A DNA stretch of 64,000 bases from SZUA-265 sp966249405 (GCA_966249405.1 CBINDO010000007.1:5838-69837), one strand, 5' to 3'. Shown: positions 8,402 to 16,998, counted from the stretch's first letter. Notes: generated by a model from the letters alone, not told the origin. Translations and numbers: made by a program.

Positions 8402-9583
8402 TTACTGAGCGATGCAGTTGTCTTGCATCACTTGCCAGATCGCCGTCGCACTCGCTTCGGAGCCGGCTGCGGTTGGGAATAGCCCGTCCGGCCCAATGTA
8501 TTCGTCCATGAAATTGTCGAAGGTGAGACGCAGGTCGAGCCAGTGGCAATCGAGCGGCGCGTTCTGGCAGACCGATTCGAGCCGCGGGCGCAGGAAGTCG
8601 ACCCGTTCCGTCGCAACCGGATCGCGGCTCTCGGGGTAAAACGCGTATACGACGTCTTCGACGCCGTTGGCCGCCATCTCGGCGAGCAGACTCTCTGCAG
8701 CAGGAGCCACGTCGGTCAAGCTCGTGCAATCTTCGTACGGTGCCTCGCACATCGTCAACAGCGCGTCTGCGCCACCGCCGTTCATGATCACCACTCGCAC
8801 CGGGCCGTCATCGAGCGCGGTGAGATACTGCTGTCCGATGCCGCCGCCGAGCAACGCGTTGGCCACCGTGCGGGAGCCATCGCGGTAGCGTTCACCCTCT
8901 TCGAGCACACCCGCCGATCGAGCCAGCGCTTCGAGGTAAGCCGTGATTTGATGGCTCTGAGCGAAGAAACTGTCGCCGATGAGCAGCACGTCGTTGGGGC
9001 TCATCTCACTGTGTTCACATCCCGAAGGTTGCGTGACCGCGCCTTGGGTGGTTTCCTGCGCGGTCGTTGGGTCGCTCATCGAGCCCGCATCGCCGCCGGT
9101 ATTGGGCTCCGTGGCGGCGTCGCCGGTCGCGCCGCTGCTCGACGCACTGGGCGTCGGGATCGGCGCGGGGCCCTCGGTGCGGCAGGCGCCGTCGGAGCAA
9201 ACGTGAAACGGAGAAACGGCGGCACAATCGTCGTCGTCTCGACACACCGCGTCGCAGTGTGCGACGCTCTCCGAGCGGCCGCATTGGTTGGCGCCCTCGG
9301 ACGAGATACACGTGGCGTTGGGGAAGGACGCGCACGCCTGGTCGTCTTCGCAGCTCACCGTGCACACGCCGCACACACAGCTGAGCCCGTCGCCGCAGTC
9401 GCTCTCGCTCGACGAGCACGACTTCAGGAAGTGGGTTTCGCCACCCGTCTCGATTTGGTTGCGGGCTTGGCAACCGAGGGTCATGGCGCCGAGACCCAGC
9501 ATCGCGACGAGCGTGGACAGGTGGAGGCGGCTCACCGCCGTTTTGAACTTAGCTTTCACGGTCGCTGTTTTCGTTGACCACAT
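8402..9583 (-). CDS. Cys-rich lipoprotein with an SGNH-like domain lacking key catalytic residues
   Basis: The protein has 393 residues with a lipoprotein signal, Cys at 38 (AMTLGC). A Cys-rich segment at about 50-135 starts THFLKSC and contains CGDGLSCVCGVCT, closely matching the lipoprotein at 11684. After a Ser/Thr/Ala linker, residues about 190-390 form an SGNH-hydrolase-like domain with the nucleophile block LLIGDSFF. The oxyanion block reads NGGGAD where GxND is expected, and the final block reads DGLFP where DGxHP is expected, so the catalytic His is replaced by Phe. It may bind rather than cleave. The ATG at 9583 overlaps the upstream gene by 35 bases; a GTG at 9559 is an alternative. 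It is the second gene of a duplicated cassette. Confidence 0.85.
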   Translation of the reverse strand: MWSTKTATVKAKFKTAVSRLHLSTLVAMLGLGAMTLGCQARNQIETGGETHFLKSCSSSESDCGDGLSCVCGVCTVSCEDDQACASFPNATCISSEGANQCGRSESVAHCDAVCRDDDDCAAVSPFHVCSDGACRTEGPAPIPTPSASSSGATGDAATEPNTGGDAGSMSDPTTAQETTQGAVTQPSGCEHSEMSPNDVLLIGDSFFAQSHQITAYLEALARSAGVLEEGERYRDGSRTVANALLGGGIGQQYLTALDDGPVRVVIMNGGGADALLTMCEAPYEDCTSLTDVAPAAESLLAEMAANGVEDVVYAFYPESRDPVATERVDFLRPRLESVCQNAPLDCHWLDLRLTFDNFMDEYIGPDGLFPTAAGSEASATAIWQVMQDNCIAQ

Positions 9584-10544
9584 GTTGCCCGACGTAAATC
9601 ACGACGCGATCCATGGGTGGGGGGTTGGCTTCGGTTTGGTTGACCTCGGTAACTCGGTGGCGCAAGTCACTGAGCATGGTGCGCAGGCGCTGGAGCGTGC
9701 CGAGGACCTCCTCTTCTAGCGGATGTCCCTTCCAGAGATCGATGGTATAAGTGCTGCCGCCAATTTGGTCTTGTGGCAAAGGTGCCGCTTGGCTGGTACG
9801 CAACCGGCCGAGCACGGTGTTGACCACGGCCTTGAAGTGGTCGAAGACGGCAGCCTCCCAGCCCAACGTGGCTCCCAGCGGGATGACGAGCGCCGGGGCA
9901 TGGTACCGCGTCTGCCCATCTTCTTCGATCTGGCGGATCCGGCCACTCGACGACAACCGCGAAATCGCGGCCTCCACCGACACTGGCTCGGTTTGCGCGC
10001 GTTCGGCGATCTGCTCCACGCTGAGCGGGCCCTCGCGATACATCAAGGCGACATGGAACTCGTCTTCACCTTCGTCGCCGCGTTTGCGCTTGAGCGCCGC
10101 GAGCTCCTCGGCCGTGGCGGCGCGGTAAGTCGTTTGCGCGCCCTTGCCGAGAGTGAACACGAGCTGGCTCTCGCGCAGGTCTCTCAACACCGCCCGCACC
10201 AACGCTTCGTCGTCGTTGGGGAACCGTTCCAGCAGCTCCAGGCGCGAAACCAGGCCTTCGCTGCGCAAGAACTGGAGCACGTCTTGTCGAAGGGTGCGAC
10301 TCCGATCGGTCGACGTCTCCGCGACGCGCAAGATCTTCCGGCGGTAGGTGCGTAAACCCAGGCCGAACATGTCTGCGCTCACTTTGCGGCTGACGCCGAG
10401 GCGCTCGAGCTCTCTAACCAGGTCGATGAACACCAAATTGGCGATTTGGGCAAGCGGCGCACGCACGCCGCCCGTGGTCGCCAGTTGCGCCACGAGGATG
10501 GCGGTCTGGCGCACCAGGGCCTGGATCAAAAGCTCGACCGTCAT
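9549..10544 (-). CDS. Unknown helical, probably DNA-binding protein, first gene of cassette copy 1
   Basis: A protein of 331 residues with no signal peptide. It is paralogous along its whole length to the protein at 13088-14059. Shared blocks include LVRQTxxLxA, RAPLAxxAN, KVxADMFGxxLRxYxxK, GWEAAxxDHFxA and GGSTxTxDxWxGHP. The middle has two or three winged-helix-like units (VLQFLRSEGLVSRLELLERF...AVLRDLRESQLVF; EQIAERAQTEPVSVEAAISRLSSSGRI). These suggest a DNA-binding or scaffold role in the cytoplasm. I do not recognise a named family. The ATG at 10544 is chosen because the paralogue begins at the same point; an ATG at 10592 is also in frame. The stop overlaps the following lipoprotein. 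Confidence 0.85.
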   Translation of the reverse strand: MTVELLIQALVRQTAILVAQLATTGGVRAPLAQIANLVFIDLVRELERLGVSRKVSADMFGLGLRTYRRKILRVAETSTDRSRTLRQDVLQFLRSEGLVSRLELLERFPNDDEALVRAVLRDLRESQLVFTLGKGAQTTYRAATAEELAALKRKRGDEGEDEFHVALMYREGPLSVEQIAERAQTEPVSVEAAISRLSSSGRIRQIEEDGQTRYHAPALVIPLGATLGWEAAVFDHFKAVVNTVLGRLRTSQAAPLPQDQIGGSTYTIDLWKGHPLEEEVLGTLQRLRTMLSDLRHRVTEVNQTEANPPPMDRVVIYVGQHVVNENSDRES

Positions 10545-10623
10545 ACTGGGTAAGGCTGGTTGGAGAAGCGGCGCGAGACGCGCGGCCTTCATTCACACAC
10601 TACAGACCCTAAGCCATGCCGCA

Positions 10624-10645
10624 AAGGGGGACAAATTTGCCCCTT
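10624..10645. terminator. Small hairpin upstream of cassette copy 1
   Basis: AAGGGG (10624-10629) pairs with CCCCTT (10640-10645). The loop holds the palindrome CAAATTTG. It lies between the lipoprotein stop at 10709 and the start at 10544, both on the minus strand. It could end the upstream transcript or serve as a binding site. Confidence 0.35.
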
Positions 10646-10708
10646 CCCAAAGCGGGCCGGCTCGCACGAACCCCTTCGACTCGCGTCGCCGAAGTGGGTG
10701 GTCCTCGT

Positions 10709-11428
10709 TCAGTTTCCGCCGTCCGCCGCCGCATCCAATGACGACTGCGGCCCAGTCTGGGACGCGTCGGACACCACTTGGTGGTCGGCGTCGGGTTCGG
10801 AATGTGAACCAGCGTCGCTGCCAACATGGTGAGACGCGTCGGGCACCTCGTGGTGACTAGCGTCCGAGGTCTCGTGCCCGTGGGCGCCGCCTGCGTCCGC
10901 CGCTCCGATGTGACAAAGGTCTGCGCACGCCGCGTAGATCACCGAACAGCCTGCGAGGTCACCCGCGTGGCCGACCTCGTGACAGGCGTGGCCAAGGCCG
11001 CTTCCCTGGTCGTACTCGTGGCACAGTTCGCCCATCTCGTCGCATTGCTCTCGATTCGGCGCCCCGGCTTCTGGGGACGGCAACTGCCCCGAGTTGCAGT
11101 AGGTGAGACAAGTGTTGCTCAGCATCGAGCACTCCGGGTCGCTCGCCGATTCCGCGAGCTCCACGCACAACTCGGCGACACCGTCGGGGTCGTCCACGCC
11201 TCGGCACGCCGCGGACAAGATCGAGCACGCGCTCACGCTTGCATCCTCTTCGGGCACCGTGCCGTCCGTCGTACCACTCGACTGAGTCGCCGCGCTGGAC
11301 GTATCTCCGGGCCCAGCCTCGGCGCTCGGAATCACGACTGCCCCCTCATCGTCGCTGCACGCCGTGGTCGTCAAAGCGAGCAAGACAAAGGTGAACGAGC
11401 GGAAGGGCGTGGATGAAACGAAGGGCAT
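10709..11428 (-). CDS. Lipoprotein with a Cys-rich core and a His/Asp-rich tail
   Basis: The ATG at 11428 has AGGAA about eight bases upstream. The 239-residue protein has a lipoprotein signal with Cys at 24 (LTTTAC). Residues about 65-170 hold regularly spaced Cys (ACSILSAACRG, CSMLSNTCLTYC, ELCHEYDQG, HACHEVGHAG, CSVIYAACADLCHIG). The tail of about 55 residues repeats units like SDASHHEVPDASHHVGSDAG. The His pairs next to Asp suggest binding of a transition metal, but this is inferred. It lies between the two cassette copies on the same strand and may be part of that locus. Confidence 0.8.
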   Translation of the reverse strand: MPFVSSTPFRSFTFVLLALTTTACSDDEGAVVIPSAEAGPGDTSSAATQSSGTTDGTVPEEDASVSACSILSAACRGVDDPDGVAELCVELAESASDPECSMLSNTCLTYCNSGQLPSPEAGAPNREQCDEMGELCHEYDQGSGLGHACHEVGHAGDLAGCSVIYAACADLCHIGAADAGGAHGHETSDASHHEVPDASHHVGSDAGSHSEPDADHQVVSDASQTGPQSSLDAAADGGN

Positions 11429-11583
11429 CAGTGTGTTCCTCGAGCGGTCCTGATGGGCGGGAGCCGGGAGTCGACGTGCAGGCGCTGGGCCCAACCCAAA
11501 GCAGGATCGTAACCGTTGCATGGGGATGTGACAGCGCTCGGCTCGCGTCAACGAGGGAGCTCGACACTGGTGCGGTATTTTTC

Positions 11584-11611
11584 GCGCCCAAGGCACGTCG
11601 TGCTTGGGCGC
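11584..11611 (-). terminator. Hairpin after cassette copy 2
   Basis: GCGCCCAA (11584-11591) pairs with TTGGGCGC (11604-11611), with extra GCAC/GTGC pairing inside. It lies 73 bases beyond the stop at 11684 on the minus strand. There is no T-tract on that strand. The rest of 11429-11683 shows no gene. Confidence 0.5.
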
Positions 11612-11683
11612 CTGTAACTGGCGTCGCCACGAGCGCCGTGGCAAGCGGGTACATTCCCAGGCGCTCGTGAATCCGTCGGACCT

Positions 11684-13054
11684 TCAGTCGCACTCGCCTT
11701 CGCTCGCGTACCGCACGCCGGGACAACTGCCGCTACCGTACACCGTTACGCCTTCGCAGGTGCAGTAAGCGACTTCGTCTTCGGTGCACCCTCGTTCACT
11801 GGCGGCACATACTCCTTGTCCCGCTTCGCAACCGAGGCCTTCGCAGATCCCCGAGACGCAGTCTTCGTGGGTGGTGCATGCTTCGCCATCGGGAGCCTTG
11901 CACTCGAGAGCGTCGTCGTAACGGCCGCCTGGACACGTGCTGCTCCCGAAGAACCACACTCCGTCACAGCCACAATAGGGCTGCAAATCGTCGGTGCAGA
12001 TGCGATCTCGACTCGCGCAGCGCCCGGGAACGTCGCAGCCTTCGCCTTCACAGATCCCCGACGCGCAGTCGTCGTGAGCCTCGCAAGGATCGCCGTCCAT
12101 GGCCTTGTACGGGCAGTCCGTCTCTTCTCGATGACGTTCGCCCGGGCAGCTAGAGCTGGCCCAGAACATGTTCCCGTCGCAGTCGCAGAAGTTGCGAAGG
12201 TCGTCGGTGCAAGTGCGTTCTTCTGCAGCGCATACTCCTTCGAAATCCCCGCAGCCTACGCCTTCGCAAATCCCAGACTCGCAATCGTCGTGGACGTTGC
12301 AGCGTGCGCCCGCGGGTTGCGTCCCGCTGCCACACGGACCTTCGTACGCATAACGTGCTCCTGCGCAACCCGGTCCACCGGAAGAGCCTTGGAACGTGAC
12401 GCCGTCGCACCCGCAGTATTGCACGAGGTCGGCGTTGCACGTCGCTTCGGTGGGCACGCACACTGCGTCCGCGTCGGAACACGTGGCGCTGCGACACGCA
12501 CCGGACTCGCACTGGCCATCGGACTCGCACGCCTGGCCGAGCGAGAGGGGGGACGCGGGCGAGCTTGCATCCAGAGGTGTCTGGCCGGCGTCGTGCAATG
12601 GAGTGGAGGTGGGCTCTGGCACCGGCTCGGTGCTTTCTGGGTGTCGGCACACGCCTTCGATGCATTCGTCGAGCGCGCCACATTTCTCGTCTTCCGATTC
12701 CTCCGAGCATTTCTTGGTGCAAACGTCGGCAGCGCTGCCGCCACCGCAGCTCTCGCTGATGCGCGAGCATACCGACTCGGCGCCTAAGTCACTGCAAGCC
12801 GCGTTTCTTTCGCAAGGTTTGGTGCACACGCCGCAGACACATTCCAAATCACCGCAAGTCGCGTCGGAGTCGCACGCTTGGAGCCAATGCGTCTGACTGC
12901 TCGCCGGGTGATCCCCCGCGTCGACGCGGGCGCCACAACCGGTAACTACCAACCAGCCCAGAGCCAAGCATGTCGAGGTCGTGCGACGTGCAAGTCGCGT
13001 TGCCCATGAAATCGTGTGTCGAAGTTCGAGAGGTTGCATCGTTGTTGCTTTCAT
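11684..13054 (-). CDS. Cys-rich lipoprotein with four tandem repeats of about 60 residues
   Basis: The ATG at 13054 gives a lipoprotein signal with Cys at 40 (LVVTGC); a GTG at 13081 is also in frame. The mature N-terminus (THWLQAC...CGDLECVCGVCT) matches the lipoprotein at 8402. After a Pro/Ser/Thr linker come four tandem repeats with the pattern CxxHxDCxSGICEGxGC, then CAxxxRxCTDDL, then YCxCDG, then SSxCPGxRY. Each repeat has about ten Cys, so several disulfides are expected outside the cytoplasm. The last part of each unit recalls Kazal-like or other knottin modules, but I cannot name a family. The gene follows the helical-protein gene at 13088 by 33 bases and forms cassette copy 2 with it. 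Confidence 0.85.
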   Translation of the reverse strand: MKATTMQPLELRHTISWATRLARRTTSTCLALGWLVVTGCGARVDAGDHPASSQTHWLQACDSDATCGDLECVCGVCTKPCERNAACSDLGAESVCSRISESCGGGSAADVCTKKCSEESEDEKCGALDECIEGVCRHPESTEPVPEPTSTPLHDAGQTPLDASSPASPLSLGQACESDGQCESGACRSATCSDADAVCVPTEATCNADLVQYCGCDGVTFQGSSGGPGCAGARYAYEGPCGSGTQPAGARCNVHDDCESGICEGVGCGDFEGVCAAEERTCTDDLRNFCDCDGNMFWASSSCPGERHREETDCPYKAMDGDPCEAHDDCASGICEGEGCDVPGRCASRDRICTDDLQPYCGCDGVWFFGSSTCPGGRYDDALECKAPDGEACTTHEDCVSGICEGLGCEAGQGVCAASERGCTEDEVAYCTCEGVTVYGSGSCPGVRYASEGECD

Positions 13055-13087
13055 TTTTGGTTGCTCGCCAGGTGAGGCCACCGATCG

Positions 13088-14059
13088 TCACGAGGAAGAG
13101 GATTGTCCGCAGTAGAAGGTGACGCGTTGAAACGTCTCCGGGGTTGCGTGTTTTTGGTTGTGTTGGATGGTGCGGTCCCACAACGCGGTCAGCCGCGCCC
13201 GGGTCTCTCGCAGCAGCGCCCGAACTTCACGTTCTTCGGGGTGTCCTGGCCAGATGTCGAAGGTGAACGTGCTGCCCCCGACTTCGTCGTCTGGTAGTGC
13301 CCGCGTCTCGCCGTTCTGCAGCTTGATGCACATCGAGCGCACCATCGCTTGGAAGTGATCGAGCAATGCCGCTTCCCAACCCGCGCGCGCCCCGAGACCG
13401 ATCACGCACTCGCCGCTCTGCAACTTCGCCGGGTCGTCGTCGACCGGCGCTACGCGGCCTTCTCGGCGAAGCTGCTCGACCGCCTGTGTCAGCAGGCCAT
13501 CGGGAAGCGGTAACTTCTGACCCAACTGTTCGAACGTCAGAGGACCCTCGTGGTGGACGAGGACCCATGCCATGGCGGCGAGGCTCGAGAGATCGGAGTC
13601 TTCGGTCGGCGCGAAGTCTTCGGCCGGAGTGATTCGATATACGGTCGCGTCGCCTCGTCCCGTGCTGTAGACCAAGCCAGAGTCCCGGAGGTCGCGCAGG
13701 ATTGCCTTGACGCTCGATTCGTCGTCGCGACAAAAGCGCTGCAACACCTCGGCGCGGCGCACCGCCTTCTTGTCCGAAAGGTATTCGTAAATCGCCGTCC
13801 ACAAGGTCTGGCCTTGGTCCGTCGCACTTTCGGAAAGGCGTTGCAGCTTCTGTTGATAGGAACGAAGCGCCATCCCGAACATGTCGGCGATCACCTTCTG
13901 TCCGAGTCCTTGCTGTTCGAGTTGTCCGGTCAAATCGGTGAAAACCTGGTTCGCCACGTGCGCGAGCGGCGCGCGGAGACCAGCCGATGTGGCGACGTGA
14001 GCGATGAGGACGGTCGTCTGGCGGACGAGGCCGTCAATCAATGCCTTGGTGTTGAGCAT
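13088..14059 (-). CDS. Unknown helical, probably DNA-binding protein, first gene of cassette copy 2
   Basis: The 323-residue paralogue of the protein at 9549-10544, with the same block order: LVRQTTVLIAHVAT, RAPLAHVAN, KVIADMFGMALRSY, GWEAALLDHFQAMV, GGSTFTFDIWPGHPEE. The central winged-helix-like units are also kept (IYEYLSDKKAVRRAEVLQRF...AILRDLRDSGLVY). No membrane segment or signal peptide is present. The ATG at 14059 is the natural start. The divergent molybdate regulator starts 158 bases away. Function unknown; its constant pairing with a Cys-rich lipoprotein is the main clue. Confidence 0.87.
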   Translation of the reverse strand: MLNTKALIDGLVRQTTVLIAHVATSAGLRAPLAHVANQVFTDLTGQLEQQGLGQKVIADMFGMALRSYQQKLQRLSESATDQGQTLWTAIYEYLSDKKAVRRAEVLQRFCRDDESSVKAILRDLRDSGLVYSTGRGDATVYRITPAEDFAPTEDSDLSSLAAMAWVLVHHEGPLTFEQLGQKLPLPDGLLTQAVEQLRREGRVAPVDDDPAKLQSGECVIGLGARAGWEAALLDHFQAMVRSMCIKLQNGETRALPDDEVGGSTFTFDIWPGHPEEREVRALLRETRARLTALWDRTIQHNQKHATPETFQRVTFYCGQSSSS

Positions 14060-14178
14060 GAAACCAGTATGACCCGCTGCCGCTTCCGTCGAACAGCGTG
14101 AGAAATCACGTCAGCAACGAGAAGGTTGCAAGGCGGTTGCCGGGTTGCGTCGGTGTTCCACGTTTCGCCCCGGAGCGT

Positions 14179-14196
14179 TGACAAGCATACTTGTCA
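14179..14196. promoter_or_regulatory. Inverted repeat TGACAAG-N4-CTTGTCA, probable autoregulatory operator
   Basis: Perfect seven-base arms around CATA lie 21-38 bases upstream of the molybdate regulator start. The left arm overlaps a TTGACA (14178-14183) that could be a -35 element. Binding of the XRE-type regulator here would block its own operon. Confidence 0.6.
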
Positions 14197-14216
14197 GGGC
14201 GCAAGCTAGACTTTGC

Positions 14217-15326
14217 ATGGCCGAAGCCTTCAACCGGGTGAAAGCAAGTCGCGAGCGCCGCGGCCTGACGCAGGTCGAATTGGCCGAGCGCACCGGATTG
14301 ACGCGCCAAAGTATCGGCGCGATCGAGGCCGGCCGCGCGACGCCGGCGGTTGACGTCGCGTTGCGCATCGCGAGCGTCCTCGACTGTTTGGTCGAGGAGC
14401 TTTTCGGGCCTGCGGCAGAAAGCGAGCCGATCGGCGCCCAGAGTTACCGCTCTCCGATCTCGGGGCGCGCCGTGTTGGCGCGGATAGCCGGCCGCTGGAT
14501 GTGTTATTCGCTGCAGCGATTCGACGTTTCGACTGCTGCCGACGGGATCGTCTCTGCGGACGGTGCGAGGCGTGGCGAGGTCCTGGTCCAGCCGTTGCGC
14601 GCAGTTTCCGAACTCGAAGGAAACGTAGTCCTGATGGGCTGCGCCTTGGGGATCGGTTTACTCGCGAGTCGCTTGAATTCGCGCGCTGGCGCTGGGCGAT
14701 TTCTGTGGTTGTCTACGTCGAGCGCAGCCGCCCTCGAGGCGCTCGCCGACCAGCAGACGCACATTGCCGGAATTCATTTGGCGGACCCGCGGACGGGCGA
14801 GTCGAACGTGCCGGAGGTGCGTCGCGCATTCCCGAAGGAGCCGTTCACCTTGGTCACCCTGGGGCGCTGGGAAGTCGGTCTGTTGGTGAGACGTGGGAGC
14901 AACCAGCCGGTCCGGAGCCTCGCCGATCTCGCAAAACCGAGCGTTCGTTTCGTAGGTCGCGAACCAGGAGCAGGGGCGCAACGCATGTTGGAGCGTAAGG
15001 TGCGGGGACAGGGTTTGCCGGTGAGTTTGGTGCGCAAGCCCGACGTGCAAGTGACGACGCCCATGGACGTGGGCCGAGCCGTGGCCTTGGGCGCGGCCGA
15101 CGTCGGCCCGGGCACCCGCGACGTCGCGCTGACGCTGGGCATCGACTTCATTCCGATGGCGGAGGAGCGGGTCGATTTGGTGTTGCCCCAGGTGGTGCTC
15201 ACGGACGCTCGTGTGCAGCGGTTGCTGGACGTGCTCTGCTCCGGGGAATTTCGTCGGGAATTGACGGAGCTCGGCTACGATATGCGGGCTGCGGGTGAGC
15301 GTGTTGCGGAGGTCGACGTGTCATGA
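14217..15326 (+). CDS. XRE-type regulator fused to a periplasmic-binding-protein-like ligand domain, molybdate-linked
   Basis: The ATG at 14217 gives 369 residues. An XRE helix-turn-helix spans about residues 10-60 (KASRERRGLTQVELAERTGLTRQSIGAIEAG). A PBP-like domain covers about 110-350 (VVLMGCALGIGLLASRL; RRGSNQPVRSLADLAKPSVRFVGREPGAGAQRMLE; GRAVALGAADVGPG). This fusion is found beside molybdate transporters, where it acts as a one-component sensor replacing ModE. Its stop overlaps the modA start (ATGA). It is probably controlled by the inverted repeat at 14179-14196. The ligand, molybdate or tungstate, is inferred from context. Confidence 0.88.
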   Translation: MAEAFNRVKASRERRGLTQVELAERTGLTRQSIGAIEAGRATPAVDVALRIASVLDCLVEELFGPAAESEPIGAQSYRSPISGRAVLARIAGRWMCYSLQRFDVSTAADGIVSADGARRGEVLVQPLRAVSELEGNVVLMGCALGIGLLASRLNSRAGAGRFLWLSTSSAAALEALADQQTHIAGIHLADPRTGESNVPEVRRAFPKEPFTLVTLGRWEVGLLVRRGSNQPVRSLADLAKPSVRFVGREPGAGAQRMLERKVRGQGLPVSLVRKPDVQVTTPMDVGRAVALGAADVGPGTRDVALTLGIDFIPMAEERVDLVLPQVVLTDARVQRLLDVLCSGEFRRELTELGYDMRAAGERVAEVDVS

Positions 15327-16156
15327 ACGAATACTCGAAGCGGATCGGTTTCTCGCGTCTTCGGCGTTTGGTAGCGGGCGGCTTGGTGTTGGTTGCGATG
15401 GGGTGCGGGCGCGAGCCTCGGAGCGAAGCGAGCCAGACGGTGGTGACGGTGTTCGCGGCGACCTCGTTGCGAGACGCCTTCGGGGCGATGGCACAAGAGC
15501 ATCAACGTCGTCACCCCGACGTGCGCGTTGTACTGAACTTTGGCGGCACCCAGGAGCTCAGAGCACAGCTGGAACAAGGCGCCGACGCCGACGTCTTCGC
15601 CGCGGCCGACACCAAACACGTCCTCGAGCTCGAACGCCGCGGGCTGCTCGGGCCCGGGGTACCGTTTGCCGAGAACGAACCGGTGCTGGTCGTGGCAAAA
15701 CATGCGAGCAGCAAGATTGTCCGCTTCTCGAGTTTGCCCGATGCCGAGCGCGTCGTGTTGGGGGCGCCGGAGGTGCCGATCGGACGCTATGCGGCGCAGA
15801 TTTTGGAGAACGCGAACAAGTCGTTGCAGCCCGATTTTGCATCGCGCGTCGAGGCGCGAGTAGTGTCGCGAGAACTCAACGTGCGACAGGTGCTCGCGAA
15901 GGTGGCGTTGGGTGAGGCAGACGCCGGTATCGTCTATAGAACCGACGTCGTGGGTGACCTCGGAGGCGCGGTCGCGGTGTTGTCGATACCGAGTGAGGTG
16001 AACGTGGTTGCTCGGTATCCCATCGCTGCGGTCACCAGGAGCGCTCATGCTGCTGAGGCGCGCGCCTTCATCGGCACCGTGATTTCGGAGGCTGGGCGCG
16101 CCATCACCACCAAAGCTGGTTTCAGAGCGCCGTCAGGTGCCAACAGTTCGTTATGA
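15323..16156 (+). CDS. modA: Molybdate ABC transporter substrate-binding lipoprotein
   Basis: The protein has 277 residues with a lipoprotein signal, Cys at 28 (LVAMGC). The mature protein starts with the family hallmark VTVFAATSLRDAFGAMA and continues with NFGGTQELRAQLEQGADADVFAAAD, GAPEVPIGRYAAQIL and GEADAGIVYRTDV. These match ModA-type oxyanion-binding proteins. It captures molybdate outside the inner membrane and delivers it to ModB. It overlaps both neighbours by ATGA junctions, at 15323-15326 and 16153-16156, so translation is coupled along the operon. Lipid anchoring, rather than a free periplasmic form, is inferred from the Cys. Confidence 0.94.
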   Translation: MNEYSKRIGFSRLRRLVAGGLVLVAMGCGREPRSEASQTVVTVFAATSLRDAFGAMAQEHQRRHPDVRVVLNFGGTQELRAQLEQGADADVFAAADTKHVLELERRGLLGPGVPFAENEPVLVVAKHASSKIVRFSSLPDAERVVLGAPEVPIGRYAAQILENANKSLQPDFASRVEARVVSRELNVRQVLAKVALGEADAGIVYRTDVVGDLGGAVAVLSIPSEVNVVARYPIAAVTRSAHAAEARAFIGTVISEAGRAITTKAGFRAPSGANSSL

Positions 16157-16998
16157 GTGGGCGAAGGTTCATCGCCGAGCGGCTGCTCCTATTCGTGCTG
16201 GCCGCGGGCCTGGTGGTGGTGCTCCTCGGACCATTGTTGGCGCTGGTCCTGAAAACGTCTCCGTTCGTGTTCGTCTCGGGATTGTCGCACCCGTTGGTGT
16301 GGGCTGCGTTGAAGCTGAGCGCCTTTACCACCGCGGTGAGCCTCGGCCTCGTCGTTCTTTTCGGCACACCTTTGGCGTGGGTGTTGTCTCAGAGCAAGGC
16401 GTCGTGGACGGGATGGCTCGAGACGGTGCTGTTGTTACCCATGGTCATCCCGCCTGCGGTGTCGGGGATAACGTTGCTGTTGGCTTTTGGCCGCAATGGT
16501 CTGTTCACGGCTGGATTGGGACTGGAGGTGAGCGTCGCGTTTTCGACGGCCGCGGTGGTCCTGGCGCAAATCTTCGTGTCCGCCCCCTATTACGTCCAGG
16601 CCGCCCTGAGCGTGTTTCGCCGACTGGACGAGAACGTGTTGCTCGTCGCGCGGACGTTGGGCACGTACCCTTGGCACCTCTTCACGCGTATCGCCGTGCC
16701 GTTGGCGGCGGGTGGGCTGATCCCGGCCGCGGCGGTGACTTGGGCGCGAGCGTTGGGTGAGTTCGGCGCCACCTTGATGTTCGCCGGCAACCTCGAAGGT
16801 GTCACACAAACGTTGCCGTTGGCGATCTACGTCGCATCGGAGTCCGACATGCGCGCCGCCCAAGCATTGTCGCTGGTCTTGGTCGGCGCGGCGTTCTTGG
16901 TATTGTTCGTGATTCGGCGTGAGACGTCCTCCGCCGGCGTTCAGCGGACACCGGAGCGTGAATCGGCGCAGCGCGAGGGTGAACGTGGCCGAATTTAG
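16153..16998 (+). CDS. modB: Molybdate ABC transporter permease
   Basis: The 281-residue inner-membrane permease has five or six hydrophobic segments. The cytoplasmic coupling loop (EAA-type motif) is ARTLGTYPWHLFTRIAVPLA, followed by WARALGEFGATLMFAGN, typical of ModB/CysT permeases. It is somewhat longer than the usual 225-230 residues because of a charged C-terminal tail (PERESAQREGERG). It overlaps modA by four bases and modC by 14 bases. Confidence 0.94.
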   Translation: MSGRRFIAERLLLFVLAAGLVVVLLGPLLALVLKTSPFVFVSGLSHPLVWAALKLSAFTTAVSLGLVVLFGTPLAWVLSQSKASWTGWLETVLLLPMVIPPAVSGITLLLAFGRNGLFTAGLGLEVSVAFSTAAVVLAQIFVSAPYYVQAALSVFRRLDENVLLVARTLGTYPWHLFTRIAVPLAAGGLIPAAAVTWARALGEFGATLMFAGNLEGVTQTLPLAIYVASESDMRAAQALSLVLVGAAFLVLFVIRRETSSAGVQRTPERESAQREGERGRI

